A stretch of DNA of 64,000 bases from Arthrobacter sp. TMP15 (GTDB lineage Bacteria > Actinomycetota > Actinomycetes > Actinomycetales > Micrococcaceae). The notes under the pieces are model-generated. The model worked only from the letters and a program-made list of their open reading frames with translations. It was not told the DNA's origin and made no database searches. Each line of letters starts with the position of its first letter. Position 1 is the stretch's first letter. The translations under genes were made by a program, and so were the position numbers. Below, in pieces: positions 25,017-35,200 of this stretch. The DNA lies in the NCBI RefSeq assembly GCF_039529835.1, contig NZ_CP154262.1, forward strand, positions 1,364,001 through 1,428,000. The letters are read 5' to 3'.

Positions 25017-25088
25017 TACTTAGTTCTATAGAGTTTTATTTGGGGCCCAACAGGGTTTCCTACTACTTTGCGGCAAGGAGGAGTACCA

Positions 25089-25646
25089 ATGGTTGACAAG
25101 GGCAACGACGCCGGGGTGAATGATCAGGCCAACGCCCAAGATCACTCCGGTGCAACAGATACCACCTCAATTCATCTGCCTCCCGTCCAAGCTGGGTCCT
25201 TGACGGTCCCTGTTTTGGCATCGGATGAGGAAAATGCAGTGAGCTCGCTTCCCACGGGTTCGGCGCTGCTGATCGCCCACGTGGGGCCAAACGCAGGTGC
25301 AAGGTTCTTGCTTGACAGCAAGGTCACCACAGCTGGTCGTCACCCTGACGCTGACATCTTCTTAGATGACGTCACGGTTTCGCGTAGGCACGTGAATTTT
25401 TTGAAGTACGACGGCGGGTTTGAAGTCATTGACGCTGGAAGCCTCAACGGCACCTATGTCAATGGGGACCGGGTCGATGCTGTGCGCTTGCGTTCAGGTA
25501 ATGAGGTTCAAATTGGTAAGTTCCGGCTCACCTACTACTTCAGCGCAGCAGACACAGCGCCCGCAGACACAGCGGTGGGCGATGCAGTGTCTGACGGTTC
25601 CGTATCCGGCGGTTCAGTGTCAGGCGATACGGCTGCGGACTCTTAG
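25089..25646 (+). CDS. garA: FHA-domain regulator GarA/OdhI
   Basis: A 185-residue protein. The C-terminal half is a forkhead-associated domain: GRHPDADIFLDDVTVSRRHVNF and GSLNGTYVNGDRV contain the phosphothreonine-binding residues. The N-terminal segment holds DTTS (in ATDTTSIHLPP), like the ETTS motif that is phosphorylated in GarA/OdhI by PknG, PknB and others. Unphosphorylated GarA inhibits 2-oxoglutarate dehydrogenase and glutamate dehydrogenase; phosphorylation makes it bind itself. The ATG at 25089 has AAGGAGGAG at good spacing. After the FHA domain comes a low-complexity tail of about 30 residues (ADTAPADTAVGDAVS and similar). A PASTA kinase gene lies at 42774-44924. Confidence 0.9.
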   Translation: MVDKGNDAGVNDQANAQDHSGATDTTSIHLPPVQAGSLTVPVLASDEENAVSSLPTGSALLIAHVGPNAGARFLLDSKVTTAGRHPDADIFLDDVTVSRRHVNFLKYDGGFEVIDAGSLNGTYVNGDRVDAVRLRSGNEVQIGKFRLTYYFSAADTAPADTAVGDAVSDGSVSGGSVSGDTAADS

Positions 25647-25652
25647 GGCGTT

Positions 25653-26417
25653 GTGGGAAGTCTGAGCACTGGAGCCCGGAGCCGATTGGTGGACGTCCAA
25701 ACTAACCGGCATCTAGGTGCCGGAGGTGTCTTGAATATTGGCGAGGTTTTGGCCCTGCTGTGCACGGATTTCCCAACTGTCACGGCATCCAAGATCCGCT
25801 TTTATGAAGAAAAGGGATTGATCACCCCTCAGCGGACGCCCGCCGGTTACCGTCAGTTCCATGACTCCGACGTTGAACGGCTGCGCTTTGTTTTGGCTCT
25901 CCAGCGAGATCATTACCTGCCATTGAAAGTCATCCGCGAATACTTGGATGCTATTGACTCCGGTCTCACCCCGGTGAACCTACCTCCGGGTGTTTCGATT
26001 ACGCCGCGGATGGTCTCCGAGGACCTTGCTAAGGAACTTAAGAGTCGATCACGACGGCTGACACCCGAGCAACTGTGCGCTGAATCCGGGGCCAGTGCTG
26101 AGCTGTACGAAGCTATGCTCAGCTATGGCTTGATAGGGCTCCAGGATGGCACATTTGATGATCACGGCCTGAAAGTTGCGCAAGCGTGCACCGCCTTGGC
26201 TGCACACGGACTTGAACCGCGGCACTTGCGGCCCTTTCAGGCTGCTGCCGAAAGAGAATTTGGTTTGGTTGAGCGAGCCGTTGGGCCCGTGTCCTCGCGT
26301 AAGGGCAGCACCTCAACTATGCGGGCGGCTGAGGCGGCCCGGGAAATAGCCGAGTTATGTTTGGGATTGCATAGTGCTCTGGTGCAGGCCCGGATAGCCG
26401 AAATGGAAACGCCGTGA
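25653..26417 (+). CDS. ftsR: MerR-family regulator FtsR
   Basis: A protein of up to 254 residues. The winged helix is LNIGEVLALLCTDFPTVTASKIRFYEEKGLITPQRTPAGYRQF, then a helical dimerisation region with RSRRLTPEQLCAESGAS. It matches the actinobacterial MerR protein encoded after garA/odhI, named FtsR in Corynebacterium where it activates ftsZ (established there). Gene order supports the call. GTG 25653 starts six bases after garA; a start at GTG 25692 or TTG 25731 is equally possible because the MerR fold begins at about residue 27. It overlaps the next gene by four bases (GTGA). Confidence 0.85.
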   Translation: MGSLSTGARSRLVDVQTNRHLGAGGVLNIGEVLALLCTDFPTVTASKIRFYEEKGLITPQRTPAGYRQFHDSDVERLRFVLALQRDHYLPLKVIREYLDAIDSGLTPVNLPPGVSITPRMVSEDLAKELKSRSRRLTPEQLCAESGASAELYEAMLSYGLIGLQDGTFDDHGLKVAQACTALAAHGLEPRHLRPFQAAAEREFGLVERAVGPVSSRKGSTSTMRAAEAAREIAELCLGLHSALVQARIAEMETP

Positions 26418-26920
26418 TTGAAGTAAAAATTGTCGGTGTTCGAATAGAGATGCCCTCAAATCAGCCGCTGGTCCTACTGCGTGAATTGATGGGTGAGCGT
26501 CATATCCCCATCTGGATAGGTGCCTCTGAGGCCACCGCCATAGCTTTGGCAGAGCAGGGCGTTGTGCCGCCAAGGCCTCTGACTCATGACCTGCTCTGCG
26601 GAGTTGTACTGGCTCTAGGCCACAGTATTTCTCAAGTGAACCTGACAAAAGTTGAAGACAGCGTCTTCTACGCCGAACTGGTTTTTGATAACGGAACCAT
26701 CATTGGTTCGCGAGCCTCAGACGCCATCGCCATCGCTCAGCGAGCACAATGCCCCATTTGGGCTGCGGAGTCTCTCGTGGATGAAGCCGGGGTTGTCATT
26801 GGCGATCACGACCAGGATGGCAATGAGCAAGCTGTCGCTGACGATGAGGCGAAAGAACGTGAAGTACGTCAATTTAGGGAATTCCTCAATGAGGTCGAAC
26901 CGGAAGACTTTGACAAGTAA
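26414..26920 (+). CDS. Bifunctional nuclease family protein (DUF151)
   Basis: A 168-residue protein. IEVKIVGVRIEMPSNQPLVLLRE and LPIWIGASEATAIALA-like sequence (here HIPIWIGASEATAIALAEQG), PRPLTHDLL and GSRASDAIAIAQRAQCPI are the DUF151 blocks. Homologues have been reported with both RNase and DNase activity, which gives the family name; its job in Actinobacteria is unclear. The last 40 residues are acidic. GTG 26414 overlaps the ftsR stop, and a second MerR gene follows, an order conserved in Mycobacterium (Rv1826-Rv1830 region). Confidence 0.88.
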   Translation: MIEVKIVGVRIEMPSNQPLVLLRELMGERHIPIWIGASEATAIALAEQGVVPPRPLTHDLLCGVVLALGHSISQVNLTKVEDSVFYAELVFDNGTIIGSRASDAIAIAQRAQCPIWAAESLVDEAGVVIGDHDQDGNEQAVADDEAKEREVRQFREFLNEVEPEDFDK

Positions 26921-26964
26921 TTTCGCCGGATTTCACGTTTTTTGGACAATGTCTAAGGTTAAAC

Positions 26965-26994
26965 TTGAAGCTGAAACTTTCGACACGGTTAAAT
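26965..26994 (+). promoter_or_regulatory. Possible promoter of the second MerR gene
   Basis: TTGAAG (26965-26970) and TTAAAT (26989-26994) are spaced by 18 bases in an AT-richer stretch between the DUF151 gene and the MerR gene. The region also repeats GGTTAAA. Weak evidence from consensus resemblance only. Confidence 0.35.
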
Positions 26995-27184
26995 TGTTGT
27001 GCAGACGTCTTTGACCTTGGTCCCGCACCCCTCTAACGTCGGAGTATCGAGTTCCCCATTGCAAGCTTCGGCTGGCACGGGCACACTTGAGGTACGAGCC
27101 CGTAAAGCTCGCCCTCGACGTGTCTGGCCTTGGCCGTGTGTCAGCAAACCAACCGTCCAGGGGGCTGTGAACAGGAGGATCCAC

Positions 27185-27778
27185 GTGAGTGCTAAGAGTG
27201 ACGCCGGCGAGCTAACGGCAGCCGTTGTCCCCAGCACTGCCATGAAGGCAGGTTCGCAGGGTTTGCTTTTCACTGAAGATCTGCCCGTACTGGATGAAAA
27301 CGCAGGCTACCGAGGGCCAACAGCCTGCAAGGCCGCCGGTATCACCTACCGCCAACTGGATTACTGGGCCCGGACGGGACTGGTGGAACCTGCCGTGCGC
27401 GGAGCAGCCGGTTCCGGTTCGCAACGGCTCTATGGTTTCCGGGACATTCTCGTTTTGAAGGTTGTCAAGCGGTTGTTGGACACAGGTGTTTCGCTGCAGC
27501 AGATTCGCGCGGCCGTTGAACACCTGCGCGAACGTGGCGTTGAAGATCTGGCCCAAATCACTTTGATGAGTGATGGCGCATCAGTCTATGAATGCACCTC
27601 AGCGGATGAGGTCATTGACCTTGTCCAGGGTGGCCAAGGTGTCTTTGGGATCGCCGTGGGACGTGTCTGGCGAGAAGTTGAAGGTAGTTTGGCGTCGTTG
27701 CCCAGTGAGCATGCAGCTGTGCAGAGCTTCCCCGATGATGAGCTGGGTAAGCGCCGGGAAACCCGCAAGATTTCCTAG
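27185..27778 (+). CDS. MerR-family regulator (Rv1830-like)
   Basis: A 197-residue regulator. The DNA-binding part is YRGPTACKAAGITYRQLDYWARTGLVEPAVR with LYGFRDILVLKVVKRLLDTGVSLQQIRAAVEHL. The rest (about 130-197) is an actinobacterial domain with SVYECTSADEVIDLVQGGQGVFGIAVG. The GTG at 27185 is preceded by AGGAGG at six bases; an upstream GTG start at 26999 would cover the likely promoter. Homologues in mycobacteria have been linked to cell-division control; here that is inference from synteny. The stop TAG lies in a 15-bp tandem repeat. Confidence 0.85.
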   Translation: MSAKSDAGELTAAVVPSTAMKAGSQGLLFTEDLPVLDENAGYRGPTACKAAGITYRQLDYWARTGLVEPAVRGAAGSGSQRLYGFRDILVLKVVKRLLDTGVSLQQIRAAVEHLRERGVEDLAQITLMSDGASVYECTSADEVIDLVQGGQGVFGIAVGRVWREVEGSLASLPSEHAAVQSFPDDELGKRRETRKIS

Positions 27779-27802
27779 AACCAACTCTCCTAGAACCAAC
27801 TA
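27773..27802 (+). repeat. 15-bp tandem duplication over the MerR gene stop codon
   Basis: TCCTAGAACCAACTC at 27773-27787 is followed by the same unit (last base A) at 27788-27802. The TAG stop of the MerR gene is in the first unit. Like the dctA repeat it is 15 bp long and contains CTAGA. Confidence 0.85.
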
Positions 27803-28020
27803 CAGCTAGAAGTGGAACCGGGAAGAATTAGCAACAGGTTCTGGTTTTTGAGTCAGTCATGCTCAAATACATTTCCCCCTCAATGTGTATTTCAACTAGC
27901 CCGTAGTAATGGTTGAGACTCTCCACCACTGGAGAGCTAGTAACGGCTACTGTTAATGTGGTTTCATTTATTGGCCGGGCAAGAGCATCATGCTGGCGGC
28001 TCTTGGCGAAGTAGGCTTGC

Positions 28021-28857
28021 TCAGCCGCGGTAGAGGCGGCTGCGGGTGGCGCTTTGGTTCAGCACTGAATCCAACAAACTGTCAAAGAGAGCTGAGGCGT
28101 TCTTTGCCGAGTCTCCGGGCCACTGGTGCACAGGGTGCGCCGCACCCTGTATCTGCTGCCAGTTTGCCTGCTCAGGGATCGTGGGTGAGAGAAGCAGTTC
28201 GCCAAACATAGTCTTCATTTCAGACAATCTGTAGGCATGCTCATTGGAACCTGTGCGCACCCTGTTGGCAACGATGCCGGCAGGAACTAACGCTGGAGCG
28301 AATTCGGTGCGGAAAAGTTCAATAGCCCGAAGCGTGCGCTGTGTGCCGGCAACAGAGAACAGCCCAGGCTCGGCAACCAACAGCACCCGGCTACTTGCTG
28401 TCCACGCCATGCGGGTGAGCCCGTTTAGTGAGGGAGGGCAATCGATAAGCACTAGTTGGTATGGCGCTGTGCCGTCACGGTCTGCATTGGCTAAGATTGT
28501 GGCAAGGCGGCGAAGGTCTCGTTTGCCAAGATCTGGCCTATCGTAGATCCCGCTGAAGGCAGAGCCCATGGCGACGTCGAGCGTTGGTGTGCTTTCGTTC
28601 TCGCTCTGGTGCGCTGCAAGCCAACCACTGGGCACAACGTTGGCTGCTAAGTCAGCTTTACGAGAATTCTTGATCAGTTGACCGATGTCCAATTGCCCAC
28701 GCGCGGCTACACCGAGCCCAGTGGTGGCGTCGGCATGGGGATCAAGATCGATCACCAAGGTTGGGATGCCGGCGGCCAAGGCTGCTGAGGCCAAGCCAAG
28801 CGTGACTGACGTTTTGCCGACGCCGCCTTTGAGGCTGCTGATACTCACTACTTGCAC
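28021..28857 (-). CDS. Solitary ParA-like ATPase
   Basis: A 278-residue MinD/ParA-type ATPase. It has the deviant Walker A SSLKGGVGKTSVTLGLA right at the N-terminus, then VIDLDPHADATTGLG and YQLVLIDCPPSLNGLTR. No ParB-like partner is adjacent; neighbours are the MerR gene (convergent) and gcvP (divergent). Compared with the parA at 11088 it lacks an N-terminal extension. ParA-like ATPases of this type position cargo other than the chromosome in several bacteria, but no cargo is evident here. GTG 28857 is the start (MQVVSIS). A 7-bp hairpin CAAGAGC/GCTCTTG (27980-28005) after its stop could be a weak terminator. Confidence 0.8.
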   Translation of the reverse strand: MQVVSISSLKGGVGKTSVTLGLASAALAAGIPTLVIDLDPHADATTGLGVAARGQLDIGQLIKNSRKADLAANVVPSGWLAAHQSENESTPTLDVAMGSAFSGIYDRPDLGKRDLRRLATILANADRDGTAPYQLVLIDCPPSLNGLTRMAWTASSRVLLVAEPGLFSVAGTQRTLRAIELFRTEFAPALVPAGIVANRVRTGSNEHAYRLSEMKTMFGELLLSPTIPEQANWQQIQGAAHPVHQWPGDSAKNASALFDSLLDSVLNQSATRSRLYRG

Positions 28858-28960
28858 GGATGAACCATTACCCTTTGCGTTGCTTACCTAAATCTTGTGC
28901 TGCTGCGAATAGCTCTGACACATACAATAGCTGTGGAACGTTCGCGACTTGGAGAACCCA

Positions 28961-31885
28961 TTGACAAACACCCCTGAGAATTTACCCGGGCGCCAAGACA
29001 CAAACAACCTTGTGTCGGCCGTTTTTAGTGATCGACACATTGGGGTTACTGCGCAACCCCACGTTCATCATATGTTGAGCACCCTAGGATTCGCTTCTTT
29101 GGAGGAGCTTTCAACAGCCGCGCTGCCCAAATCCATCTACACCACAGCCCCCCTGGCCTTGCCGGCAGCCGCTTCGGAGGAAGCCATGCTTGCCGAGTTA
29201 AAGTCGTTGGCAGCGAAGAACACGCTGAACAAGTCATTTATCGGTCAAGGCTACTACGGCACGCACACCCCTGGGGTCATCCAACGCAACGTGCTGGAGT
29301 CTCCCGCGTGGTACACGGCATATACGCCGTACCAGCCGGAAATCTCCCAGGGCCGGCTCGAGGCGCTGCTGAATTTTCAAACAGTGGTGGCAGACCTGAC
29401 CGGGATGGTGACAGCCAACGCTTCCATGCTTGATGAAGGAACGGCGGCAGCTGAGGCGGTGGCACTGATGCGCCGCAGTAATCGCACAGCAGCGCAGGAT
29501 GCCGTCCTGTTGGTTGATGCTGATGCGTTCCCGCAGACTCTCGCTGTAGTGCATACGCGCGCCAAGGCCATGGGCATCCCGGTGCTAGCGCATAACTTTG
29601 ATGAAAAGCTCCCTGATGTTGCGTTCTTTGGTGTGCTTCTGCAGTACCCGGGGGATTCCGGGCTCATCCGGGACATTGCCCCGATCATTGCCGCAGCCAA
29701 AGAACGGAAAGCCGTAGTAGCTGTGGCCGCTGACCTGCTGGCCCTGACCCTGCTGGAATCTCCGGGTGAGTTGGGTGCGGACCTTGCGGTGGGGACATCT
29801 CAACGTTTCGGCGTGCCTATGGGCTTTGGCGGCCCACACGCAGGGTACATGGCGGTTCGTCAGGGCCTTGAGCGCGCACTGCCTGGCCGCTTGGTGGGTG
29901 TCTCCAAGGATGCAGCGGGTAATCCGGGATACCGGTTGGCATTGCAGACCCGCGAGCAGCACATCCGCCGGGAGAAGGCCACCTCTAACATCTGCACCGC
30001 CCAAGTACTCTTGGCCGTCATGGCAGGCATGTACGCTCTCTACCACGGACCTGACGGGCTGCGCAGGATCGCTACCGCAGTACATACCCGCGCCAAGGCC
30101 GTAGCAACGGCGGCCACGGACTCCGGGCATGCCGTGGTGCACACAAACTACTTCGACACACTCAAAATTCGGGTCGCTGCTGGTAGCGGACATGCGGCAG
30201 CTGAACTAGTTGCAGCAGCCCACCGCGCAGGGATCCTCCTACGCCACGTTGACCACGACCATGTACAAATTGCGGTTGATGAAACTACTACGGATGCCGA
30301 TGTAGCTGAAATTTCAAGGCTCTTAGCCGGTCAGGTGCCCGTTCAGAACGGTGGCACCGGGCCGGCGCGTGAGGCGAGGGAGGCCCGCGCCGTAGAATTG
30401 CCCACCCCCGCCCGCTCTACCGGATACATGAGCAACGCGGTGTTTCATGCGCACAACTCTGAAACGCAGATGCTGCGCTACCTGCGCAAACTTTCCGACG
30501 CGGACTACGCCCTTGACCGTGGCATGATTCCGTTGGGCTCGTGCACCATGAAATTGAATGCCACAGCCGAAATGGCGGCAGTGACCTGGCCGGAATTCTC
30601 CCAGTTACATCCCTTCGCACCGGCTACGGACACGGTAGGGATCGTAGAGCTGGCAACACAGTTGGAAGCGTGGTTGGCGGAGATCACCGGCTACGACGCT
30701 GTTTCTGTGCAACCCAATGCCGGCTCACAGGGGGAGTTTGCCGGGCTGATGGCTATCCGGGCTTTTCATGTGGAGAACGGCAACCCGGATCGCGATATCG
30801 TCTTGATCCCCACCTCTGCGCACGGTACTAATGCGGCCTCGGCTGTCATGGCAGGATTGAAAGTTGTTTCGGTTGCCACTGACGGATTTGGCAATATCGA
30901 CATAGATGATCTGAAATGGCGGATCAACCTCCACGAAGAAAACTTGGCGGCCATCATGGTCACCTATCCTTCGACGCATGGTGTGTTTGAGACCTCGATC
31001 AGCAGCATTTGCGCCATGATTCACGACGCCGGTGGTCAGGTTTACGTTGATGGCGCCAACCTGAACGCTTTGGTTGGGTTGGCACAGCCGGGTAAGTTCG
31101 GTGCCGATGTTTCGCACCTGAATTTGCATAAGACTTTCTGCATTCCGCACGGCGGCGGGGGTCCTGGTGTTGGCCCGGTAGCCGTTGGTGCACATTTGGC
31201 CAAGCACTTGCCTGCCCGTGAGCTCGGAGCTAAGTCTTCGGTGGGGCTGGTCTCCAGTGCACCGTACGGTTCGGCGTCGATCCTGCCCATTTCGTGGGCC
31301 TACATTCGCATGATGGGCCCCGACGGACTCCGGCTGGCAACCCAGACAGCGATCCTGTCGGCAAACTACATCGCCCGCCGCTTGGGTGAGCACTACCCGG
31401 TCCTCTACACGGGCGCCCATGACCTGGTCGCGCATGAGTGCATCCTGGATCTGCGCGGTATTACCGCAGACTCCGGAGTGAGTGTTGACGATGTAGCTAA
31501 ACGTCTGATCGACTACGGTTTCCATGCACCAACCATGTCTTTCCCAGTAGCCGGAACCTTGATGATCGAGCCCACTGAGTCTGAGGACTTGGGTGAGATC
31601 GAGCGGTTCATCGATGCCATGATTGCTATCCGCAAGGAAATCGCGGCGGTGCAGGACGGTCTCTGGCCAACTGATGACAATCCACTGGGCAACGCCCCAC
31701 ACACGGCGCAAAGTATTGCCCAGGTATGGGGACACCCGTACAGCAGGGAGGAAGCGGTTTTCCCTGCAGGGGTGGATCCGCGGGCCAAGTACTGGCCGGT
31801 GGTGCGCCGCATTGATCAGGCTTTTGGGGATCGAAATCTTGTGTGCTCGTGCCCGTCTATGGAGGAGCTGGCTGGAGTCTTTTGA
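28961..31885 (+). CDS. gcvP: Glycine dehydrogenase (decarboxylating), P protein
   Basis: A protein of about 974 residues, the full-length fused P protein. It decarboxylates glycine with PLP and passes the aminomethyl group to GcvH. The PLP lysine is K724 in [21 protein letters not shown] (read as [11 protein letters not shown] then [10 protein letters not shown]). SDRHIG near the N-terminus, [12 protein letters not shown] and [21 protein letters not shown] are family blocks. I favour TTG 28961, preceded by GGAGA at six bases; TTG 28949 four codons upstream is also open. gcvH lies 3.9 kb upstream on the same strand. Confidence 0.95.
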   Translation: MTNTPENLPGRQDTNNLVSAVFSDRHIGVTAQPHVHHMLSTLGFASLEELSTAALPKSIYTTAPLALPAAASEEAMLAELKSLAAKNTLNKSFIGQGYYGTHTPGVIQRNVLESPAWYTAYTPYQPEISQGRLEALLNFQTVVADLTGMVTANASMLDEGTAAAEAVALMRRSNRTAAQDAVLLVDADAFPQTLAVVHTRAKAMGIPVLAHNFDEKLPDVAFFGVLLQYPGDSGLIRDIAPIIAAAKERKAVVAVAADLLALTLLESPGELGADLAVGTSQRFGVPMGFGGPHAGYMAVRQGLERALPGRLVGVSKDAAGNPGYRLALQTREQHIRREKATSNICTAQVLLAVMAGMYALYHGPDGLRRIATAVHTRAKAVATAATDSGHAVVHTNYFDTLKIRVAAGSGHAAAELVAAAHRAGILLRHVDHDHVQIAVDETTTDADVAEISRLLAGQVPVQNGGTGPAREAREARAVELPTPARSTGYMSNAVFHAHNSETQMLRYLRKLSDADYALDRGMIPLGSCTMKLNATAEMAAVTWPEFSQLHPFAPATDTVGIVELATQLEAWLAEITGYDAVSVQPNAGSQGEFAGLMAIRAFHVENGNPDRDIVLIPTSAHGTNAASAVMAGLKVVSVATDGFGNIDIDDLKWRINLHEENLAAIMVTYPSTHGVFETSISSICAMIHDAGGQVYVDGANLNALVGLAQPGKFGADVSHLNLHKTFCIPHGGGGPGVGPVAVGAHLAKHLPARELGAKSSVGLVSSAPYGSASILPISWAYIRMMGPDGLRLATQTAILSANYIARRLGEHYPVLYTGAHDLVAHECILDLRGITADSGVSVDDVAKRLIDYGFHAPTMSFPVAGTLMIEPTESEDLGEIERFIDAMIAIRKEIAAVQDGLWPTDDNPLGNAPHTAQSIAQVWGHPYSREEAVFPAGVDPRAKYWPVVRRIDQAFGDRNLVCSCPSMEELAGVF

Positions 31886-32232
31886 CCCAGTCCTGAGCAA
31901 CAGGCGTGGCCATATTTATGGAACTGTGTCAACACTTTTGTTCCCGGGTTTTTTATTACGGACATGGAAGTGATTTGTGTCACAAGATTTGGTTGCTGTT
32001 AGTGTGCGAGAGAAACTAACACAACTTTGTGTCACGGCACAGAAGTGGAATCATCGCCTAAAGGGCACTGATGTGATTCGCCGAACAATAGATTTATTAC
32101 AGCCTCTACCAAGAGACAGGCGCCGCGCGTAACCACGTGCGGTAGCTGTCTTGGCTAGTGGGACATAGCTTGGCAGCCTTGAGCCAAGGGCCAAAGCTTG
32201 TTCCGCTTGACAATCGTTTAAACAGGAGTGGG
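31886..32232. other. Leader and promoter region of pyruvate carboxylase
   Basis: About 347 bases without a gene. It holds a CRP/GlxR-like site (31969-31984), a second TTTGTGTCAC (32024-32033) repeating part of that site, and the inverted pair GTTAGT (31998-32003) / ACTAAC (32015-32020). No obvious terminator for gcvP is visible. Confidence 0.5.
31969..31984. promoter_or_regulatory. CRP/GlxR-like site upstream of pyc
   Basis: AGTGA-TTTGTG-TCACA matches the CRP/GlxR consensus TGTGA-N6-TCACA at nine of ten arm positions. It lies about 250 bases before the pyc start, suggesting cAMP-dependent control of pyruvate carboxylation. Binding is inferred. Confidence 0.5.
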
Positions 32233-35200
32233 ATGTTTTCGAAAATTCTGGTTGCCAACCGCGGAGAAATCGCGATCCGGGCCTTCCGTGCCAGCTACGA
32301 GCTTGGTGCCAAGACGGTTGCGGTATACCCCTACGAAGACCGGACCTCTATTCACCGCCAAAAGGCAGATGAAGCCTACCTGATTGGTGAAGAGGGCCAC
32401 CCTGTCCGGGCGTACCTGGATGTGGCAGAAGTGATTCGGGTGGCTAAGGAATCCGGAGCAGATGCCATCTACCCCGGGTACGGATTCCTCTCTGAAAATC
32501 CGGACTTGGCAGCGGCTGCCAGAGAAGCTGGCATAACTTTCGTGGGGCCACCGGCTGAGGTGCTTGAACTCACCGGAAACAAGGTTCACGCGCTGGAAGC
32601 TGCGCGCAAGGCAGGGATCCCTGTTCTGAAGTCAAGCGCGCCCAGCGATGACTTGGAGTTCCTCCTTGGTGCTGCCGCAGAGATCGGTTACCCCATTTTT
32701 GCCAAGGCTGTGGCAGGCGGCGGCGGGCGCGGTATGCGTCGTGTTGAAAAGGCTGAGGACTTGGAGGAGGCGCTCAAGGCTGCCATGCGTGAAGCGGATG
32801 CCGCCTTTGGTGACGCCACCATGTTCCTCGAGCAAGCAGTACTACGCCCGCGCCACATTGAGGTTCAAATCCTCGCCGACGGCGAAGGTAACGTGATTCA
32901 CCTTTTTGAACGCGACTGTTCCTTGCAGCGCCGCCACCAAAAAGTGGTTGAGATCGCCCCAGCCCCCAATTTGGACGAGAACATCCGCAAGGCGTTGCAC
33001 AGCGACGCTGTGAAGTTTGCCAAAGCCATGGGCTATGTCAATGCCGGCACCGTTGAGTTCCTGGTAGACACTGTTGGTGAACGTGCCGGTCAGCACGTCT
33101 TCATTGAGATGAACCCGCGTATTCAGGTTGAACACACCGTCACGGAAGAAATCACAGATGTTGATCTGGTCCAGGCTCAGCTGCGAATCGCTGCCGGAGA
33201 GACCCTGGCGGATCTTGGTCTGAGCCAGGACTCTGTGCATGTCAAGGGTGCTGCACTGCAGTGCAGAATCACCACTGAAGATCCGTCCAACGGGTTCCGC
33301 CCAGACGTCGGAGAGATTACTACCTACCGTTCAGCCGGTGGGGCGGGTGTCAGGCTCGACGGCGGAACCATCTATGCAGGGGCCGAGATCAGCCCGCACT
33401 TTGATTCCATGCTGGTGAAGCTCACATGCCGCGGACGCGACTACGGTGCAGCCGTTTCCCGTGCCCGCCGTGCGCTGGCTGAATTCCGCATCCGCGGCGT
33501 CTCAACAAATATCGCCTTCCTGCAGGCAGTTCTTGCTGACCCCGCATTCAACGCCGGAGACGTGGCCACCTCATTTATTGATGAGCGCCCGGAATTATTG
33601 AACTCCCACGTGTCTTCGGATCGCGGTACAAAGCTGCTGACCTGGTTGGCGGATACAACTGTCAACAAGCCTCACGGTGAGCTAACGGCGCTAGAAGACC
33701 CGGCCCGTAAACTCCCTGAAGTTGATCTGGACTCGGCTCCGGCCGGAACCCGGCAACAATTAGCAGAGCTGGGCCCGGAAGGCTTCGCTGCAGCTTTGCG
33801 TGCACAAACCGCTGTAGCTGTGACGGATACCACGTTCAGAGACGCCCACCAGTCATTGCTGGCCACCAGGGTGCGTACCAGGGACCTGCTTGCGCCGGGC
33901 CCAGCCGTATCTGTGCTGACTCCGGCGCTGCTCTCGGTTGAGGCTTGGGGCGGGGCCACCTATGACGTTTCGCTGCGGTTCCTCGGTGAAGACCCGTGGC
34001 AGCGACTGGAGCAGCTCCGTGTTGCGCTGCCGAACGTCTGCCTGCAAATGCTCCTGCGCGGACGAAACACGGTGGGCTATACGCCGTACCCTAGCGAAGT
34101 CACCGATGCATTTGTTCAGGAGGCTGCCTCCAGCGGAATTGATATCTTCCGGATTTTCGACGCCCTCAACGACGTGGACCAGATGGAGCCGGCCATTAGG
34201 GCCGTGCGGGCCACCGGAACTGCAGTGGCTGAAGTGGCGCTTTGCTACACAGGCGATCTATTGGATCCTGCCGAAAAAATCTACACTCTCGATTACTACG
34301 TGGAGCTGGCCCAGCGGATCGTAGACGCCGGTGCCCATATCCTGGCGATCAAGGATATGGCGGGGGTCCTGCGCCCCGCTGCGGCAGCCAAACTGGTGAC
34401 GGCCCTGCGCGAGCGCTTCGAACTGCCGGTGCACCTGCACACTCATGACACCGCAGGTGGCCAGCTGGCTACGCTGATGGCGGCCATTAATGCAGGGGTC
34501 GACGCCGTTGACGTTGCCTCCGCCGCACTGGCAGGGACAACAAGCCAGCCCTCAGCCTCTGCCCTCGTTGCCGCATTGGCTCACACCGAGCGCGACACTG
34601 GCATTGACCTAGCCGCCATCAGCTCCCTTGAACCGTATTGGGAAGCCGTGCGACGCCTGTACTCACCGTTTGAATCAGGACTTACAGCACCCACCGGCAG
34701 GGTTTACCAGCATGAAATTCCCGGTGGGCAACTTTCCAATTTGCGTCAGCAGGCCATTGCGCTGGGGCTGGGGGAGCGATTTGAAGAAATCGAGGACATG
34801 TACACGGCTGCGGACAAAATTCTTGGCCACCTTGTAAAGGTCACCCCCTCCTCTAAAGTTGTGGGCGATCTTGCCCTGCATTTGGTGGGTATCAAGGCCG
34901 ACCCTGCCGACTTTCAGGAGAATCCAGAAAATTATGACATCCCGGACTCTGTGGTGGGCTTCCTGGGTGGAGAATTGGGTACCCCGCCGGGCGGCTGGCC
35001 TGAGCCATTCCGCACCAAAGCGCTGCAGGGCCGCACTCTGACTGATCGGATGGGCGTTCTCAGCCCAGCTGACAGCGCCGAGCTCGCCGGTGACAGTGCT
35101 ACCCGCAGGGCGGCGTTGAACCGCTTACTCTTCGCTGGACCCACCAAAGCATTTGAAGCTGTTCGTGAGGCGTACGGTGATGTTTCAGTCCTCGACACAC

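Noticed and set aside
30725-31900. 391-residue open frame antisense to gcvP
   Set aside because: It is a by-product of codon bias in gcvP, which is a certain gene; the translation is His/Gln/Arg-rich without a domain.
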